From Dendrolimus kikuchii (Eukaryota > Arthropoda > Insecta > Lepidoptera > Lasiocampidae), in the NCBI GenBank assembly GCA_019925095.2, contig CM034398.1, positions 3,719,001-3,783,000 on the forward strand: a DNA stretch of 64,000 bases, in the 5' to 3' direction. Shown here in pieces: positions 63,769-64,000 of the stretch (the first letter of the stretch is position 1; each line of letters begins with the position of its first letter). The position numbers and the translations under genes are program-made. A model generated the notes under the pieces. That model was given only the letters and a program-made list of their open reading frames with translations, searched no databases and was not told the origin of the DNA.

Positions 63769-64000
63769 ATAACAAAGTATATAGTCCAAAGAGTATCTAT
63801 CTATAGAAGAGTATCTATAGAGTATCTGGTATCCTAATCTATAGGGATCTTAACTTAGATAATAAATGCGGTATTAAGTATAAGTACTATCAATATTAAA
63901 GCTACCTTAAAAATAACACGTGGACATATTTAAAAAAAAAATTGTATACATTGCCATATATTTTACCTTACTACTAAACAGTTGTCAGATTAATCATTGT

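Overview
The window looks like a repeat-rich stretch of an AT-rich insect nuclear genome, most likely a moth or butterfly. The evidence is a tRNA-headed SINE with the CCCACTGCTGG-type body that is widespread in Lepidoptera, short Helitrons that start TC(T/A)A and end in CTAG between A and T, Penelope-like, CR1-like and RTE-like retroelements, and dozens of nested fragments. Nothing suggests a bacterial or organellar origin: there are no operons, rRNA genes or compact coding blocks. The family assignments below come from reading the sequence; none was checked against a database.

One host gene is convincing. On the minus strand, four exons spread over about 18 kb (52010-52241, 45674-45858, 44589-44616, 34271-35874) join with matching phases (0>1, 1>0, 0>1, 1>end) and GT..AG sites. 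They give a partial protein of about 682 residues. It has a conserved-looking N-terminal exon, an NLS-like basic patch, an acidic heptad-like repeat and a C-terminal BEN-like domain, so it is probably a chromatin or transcription factor. The 5' end was not found and may lie beyond the right edge.

Most of the rest is transposable elements. From 1 to 34 kb there are solo LTRs with 4-bp NTAT duplications, Helitrons, two TIR/MITE families, many copies of a ~310-bp A-tailed SINE-like family (called SINE-A here), a ~630-bp A/T-tailed family (called element C), RTE 3' ends with (TATG)n tails, a 74-bp tandem array and long TA microsatellites. From 36.5 to 42.6 kb, inside the intron between exons 3 and 4, lies a decayed CR1-like LINE interrupted by a Penelope-like element with a clean 13-bp target duplication. 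From 45.9 to 47.5 kb, between exons 1 and 2, two dead mariner copies face each other as a ~1.5-kb inverted repeat and share the same nonsense codon. From 53 to 64 kb lie more SINE-A, an unusual Helitron with a duplicated 3' end, LINE fragments, a solo LTR and MITEs.

The most unusual structural pattern concerns the RTE-like copies. Several have, at their 5' junction, a short inverted copy of the flanking target or of their own sequence, making perfect palindromes (8942-9006, 63761-63786, 30517-30555 and probably 16367-16390). This looks like a snap-back or template-switch way of finishing target-primed reverse transcription.
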